From positions 2,435 to 66,434 of the forward strand of contig JAHBMJ010005677.1 of NCBI GenBank assembly GCA_018398765.1: 64,000 nucleotides of DNA. Direction: 5' to 3'. The DNA is from Chromera velia. Its lineage: Eukaryota > Sar > Chromeraceae. Shown one piece after another: positions 62,601-64,000 of the stretch (positions within the stretch are counted from its first letter, which is position 1; each line of letters begins with the position of its first letter). A program made the position numbers and the translations under genes. Below the pieces are notes generated by a model. The model saw only the letters and a program-made list of their open reading frames with translations, had not been told where the DNA came from and did not search any database.

Positions 62601-64000
62601 GGGAAAAACCGATTACCACAACAATTAACGAATAATCGCCCGGTATGAAAGACTTTTAGAAGACTTTCTAGCGTTTTTTGGAAGATTAAGAAGCAGCAAA
62701 ATCGGATCATAAAAAATCGTAGAAATCAACAACGAGTCTTAAGAATGCAAAACGAATGAAAAAGTGAGACAAAATCTGATTAAGTCTAATTCTGAGCATC
62801 AGACCAAACCTTGAAGAACGTCAAACCTCACTGCAAGTACTTAAGGCCTACAAAGACCTTAACAGTGCTTCTTAGCAGCTTCTACTACCGTCATATGCAT
62901 CTTTAATGACCCATGACATGAAATCGCATCGAAAACAGACAGTGCACTCTAGACAGAACACATACATGTTTGACTCCCATATATGTCATTCGGACTCATT
63001 CCGAGACAATTTCAGACAAAAGATCGGACTTAATTATCATCAGAGAGGCCTAAAGAGAGGCTGAAAGTGCCTAGCTTATAGTGTAAAGAGATTCCCTCTC
63101 CGGAAAGTTGAGTCGCGGTGTATACTGCAGTGCGTCAACTTAATTGCGGTATTCAAGTTAATGGACGCCTAGAAGAAAATAATAAAAAAAAATCTGCGCT
63201 TAGCTCACCGTTTTAGTCACCGTTAGATACCGTTAGACTCGTAGGCGTTCTAGTAGGCGTTAAACCGCACAGCTTGGCGTTTCGATCGCCACCCAGATCA
63301 CCACTTCAGCAAAATATGTTAGATACCTGGGTTCAGCTTGTCATTCTGAGTCCAGACGCAAAGACTCGATGCGACTCGATGGAACTTGATCATAATCGAT
63401 CACTGAGAAAGTCACTGAGACGTACTCAAGGATCCAAGCCGTCCTCCATGGTCTCATACTCGGCCAAACCTAGGGCCAAACACGCTTCATTCAACCAGCT
63501 AGCAGGGCGCAGAATTCCTTGCCCAAATTGCAGCCCAATGAGTCACATCGGCACTAACGCAGCCGGACTCATGCACGTCAGCCCCACCCGCTTAGTCTAC
63601 CTCGAATCGAATGCGCAACAATGGCAACGCTCAATCCCATCGAAAGATCCGCACAGGACGCGTCCAAACGCAACGCCTTTCTGGCTTACGAAGCTCAACA
63701 AAACAGGCAACTCATACGCACTTTAATACTTTCAAGCAAACGTCCAGACCTCCCGTAAACCCAAGTACCCAGACAACACACGCATGCACACAGATACGTA
63801 CGTACTTTCAGACCAGAGCTCCAATCCTCTGCCAGTGGCAAGCAAGCATGCCATTCACAGATGACTTTCGAACTTGCGGAGAGCGGAAATTGGAGCAACC
63901 CGCTCACTTCCTTCAGCGTGCTCAGCACTGTCTGTCTACTTCTTTCCAGCACGAAAGCTTCCTTTCTCATACTCTTCTAAACTCGCCTTAATACCCAGAC
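62601..64000. other. Intergenic to window end
   Basis: AT-rich to about 63,250, then GC-balanced. Plus-strand frames at 63,301-63,726 and 63,611-63,991 overlap in different phases and show no domain. One could be an exon of a gene running off the right edge, but I cannot support it. Confidence 0.35.

Noticed and set aside
63274-63991. Two overlapping plus-strand frames as a gene at the window edge
   Set aside because: The frames overlap in different phases, the longer one begins without an ATG, and neither shows a recognisable domain.

Overview
The window is eukaryotic nuclear DNA, probably from a protist with a large, repeat-laden genome. A chromerid alga such as Chromera is my best guess, but this is inference. 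The reasons are canonical GT-AG introns that keep the reading frame over 16 exons, many poly-G/poly-C and CA/CT microsatellites, frequent TGCATGC motifs (a core bound by apicomplexan ApiAP2 factors), a Copia-type element and an APE-type LINE. There is no operon structure, no ribosomal RNA gene, no convincing tRNA gene and no CRISPR array.

Layout. Positions 1-6.6 kb are intergenic. They hold a well-bounded hAT-type MITE (1233-2184, 8-bp target duplication) and a long CA/CT microsatellite (2.69-3.16 kb). Positions 6636-20386 (+) carry one large gene. Sixteen exons join in frame to a 3,221-residue product with two N-terminal TOG-like helical domains typical of XMAP215/Dis1/MOR1 microtubule polymerases, followed by very long disordered linkers, further helical segments and a C-terminal coiled coil. 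Positions 20.4-24.9 kb are AT-rich, with a decayed unrecognised coding region and a terminal-inverted-repeat element.

Positions 24,997 to about 50,696 are a nest of retroelements. A non-LTR retrotransposon has a 5' leader at 24,997, an ORF1 ending in a NAC-alpha-like UBA domain, a Ser-rich middle, and an ORF2 with EEP endonuclease, RT and a C-terminal Cys/His knuckle. A 15.1-kb Copia-type LTR element (32,856-47,971) is inserted inside ORF2. It has 749-bp LTRs that differ at about 3.5% of sites, nearly all by transitions. Immediately downstream is a second copy of the LINE leader (50,697-51,349) joined to a different 3' end and a (CAT)n tail, which looks like an internally deleted derivative. 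Assembly gaps at 27,220-27,529 and 49,913-50,086 both sit in poly-G.

Positions 51.7-56.3 kb are AT-rich to mixed sequence with a small MITE and weak candidate exons. Positions 56,386-60,337 (+) hold a two-exon gene for a degenerate ankyrin-repeat protein of about 1,083 residues. Positions 60.3-64.0 kb are AT-rich, with a TIR element carrying a small ORF, a tRNA-like SINE remnant and a cluster of short hairpins.

The two host genes look unrelated to each other. Most of the rest is transposon-derived, and the nesting gives a relative order: LINE first, then Copia.
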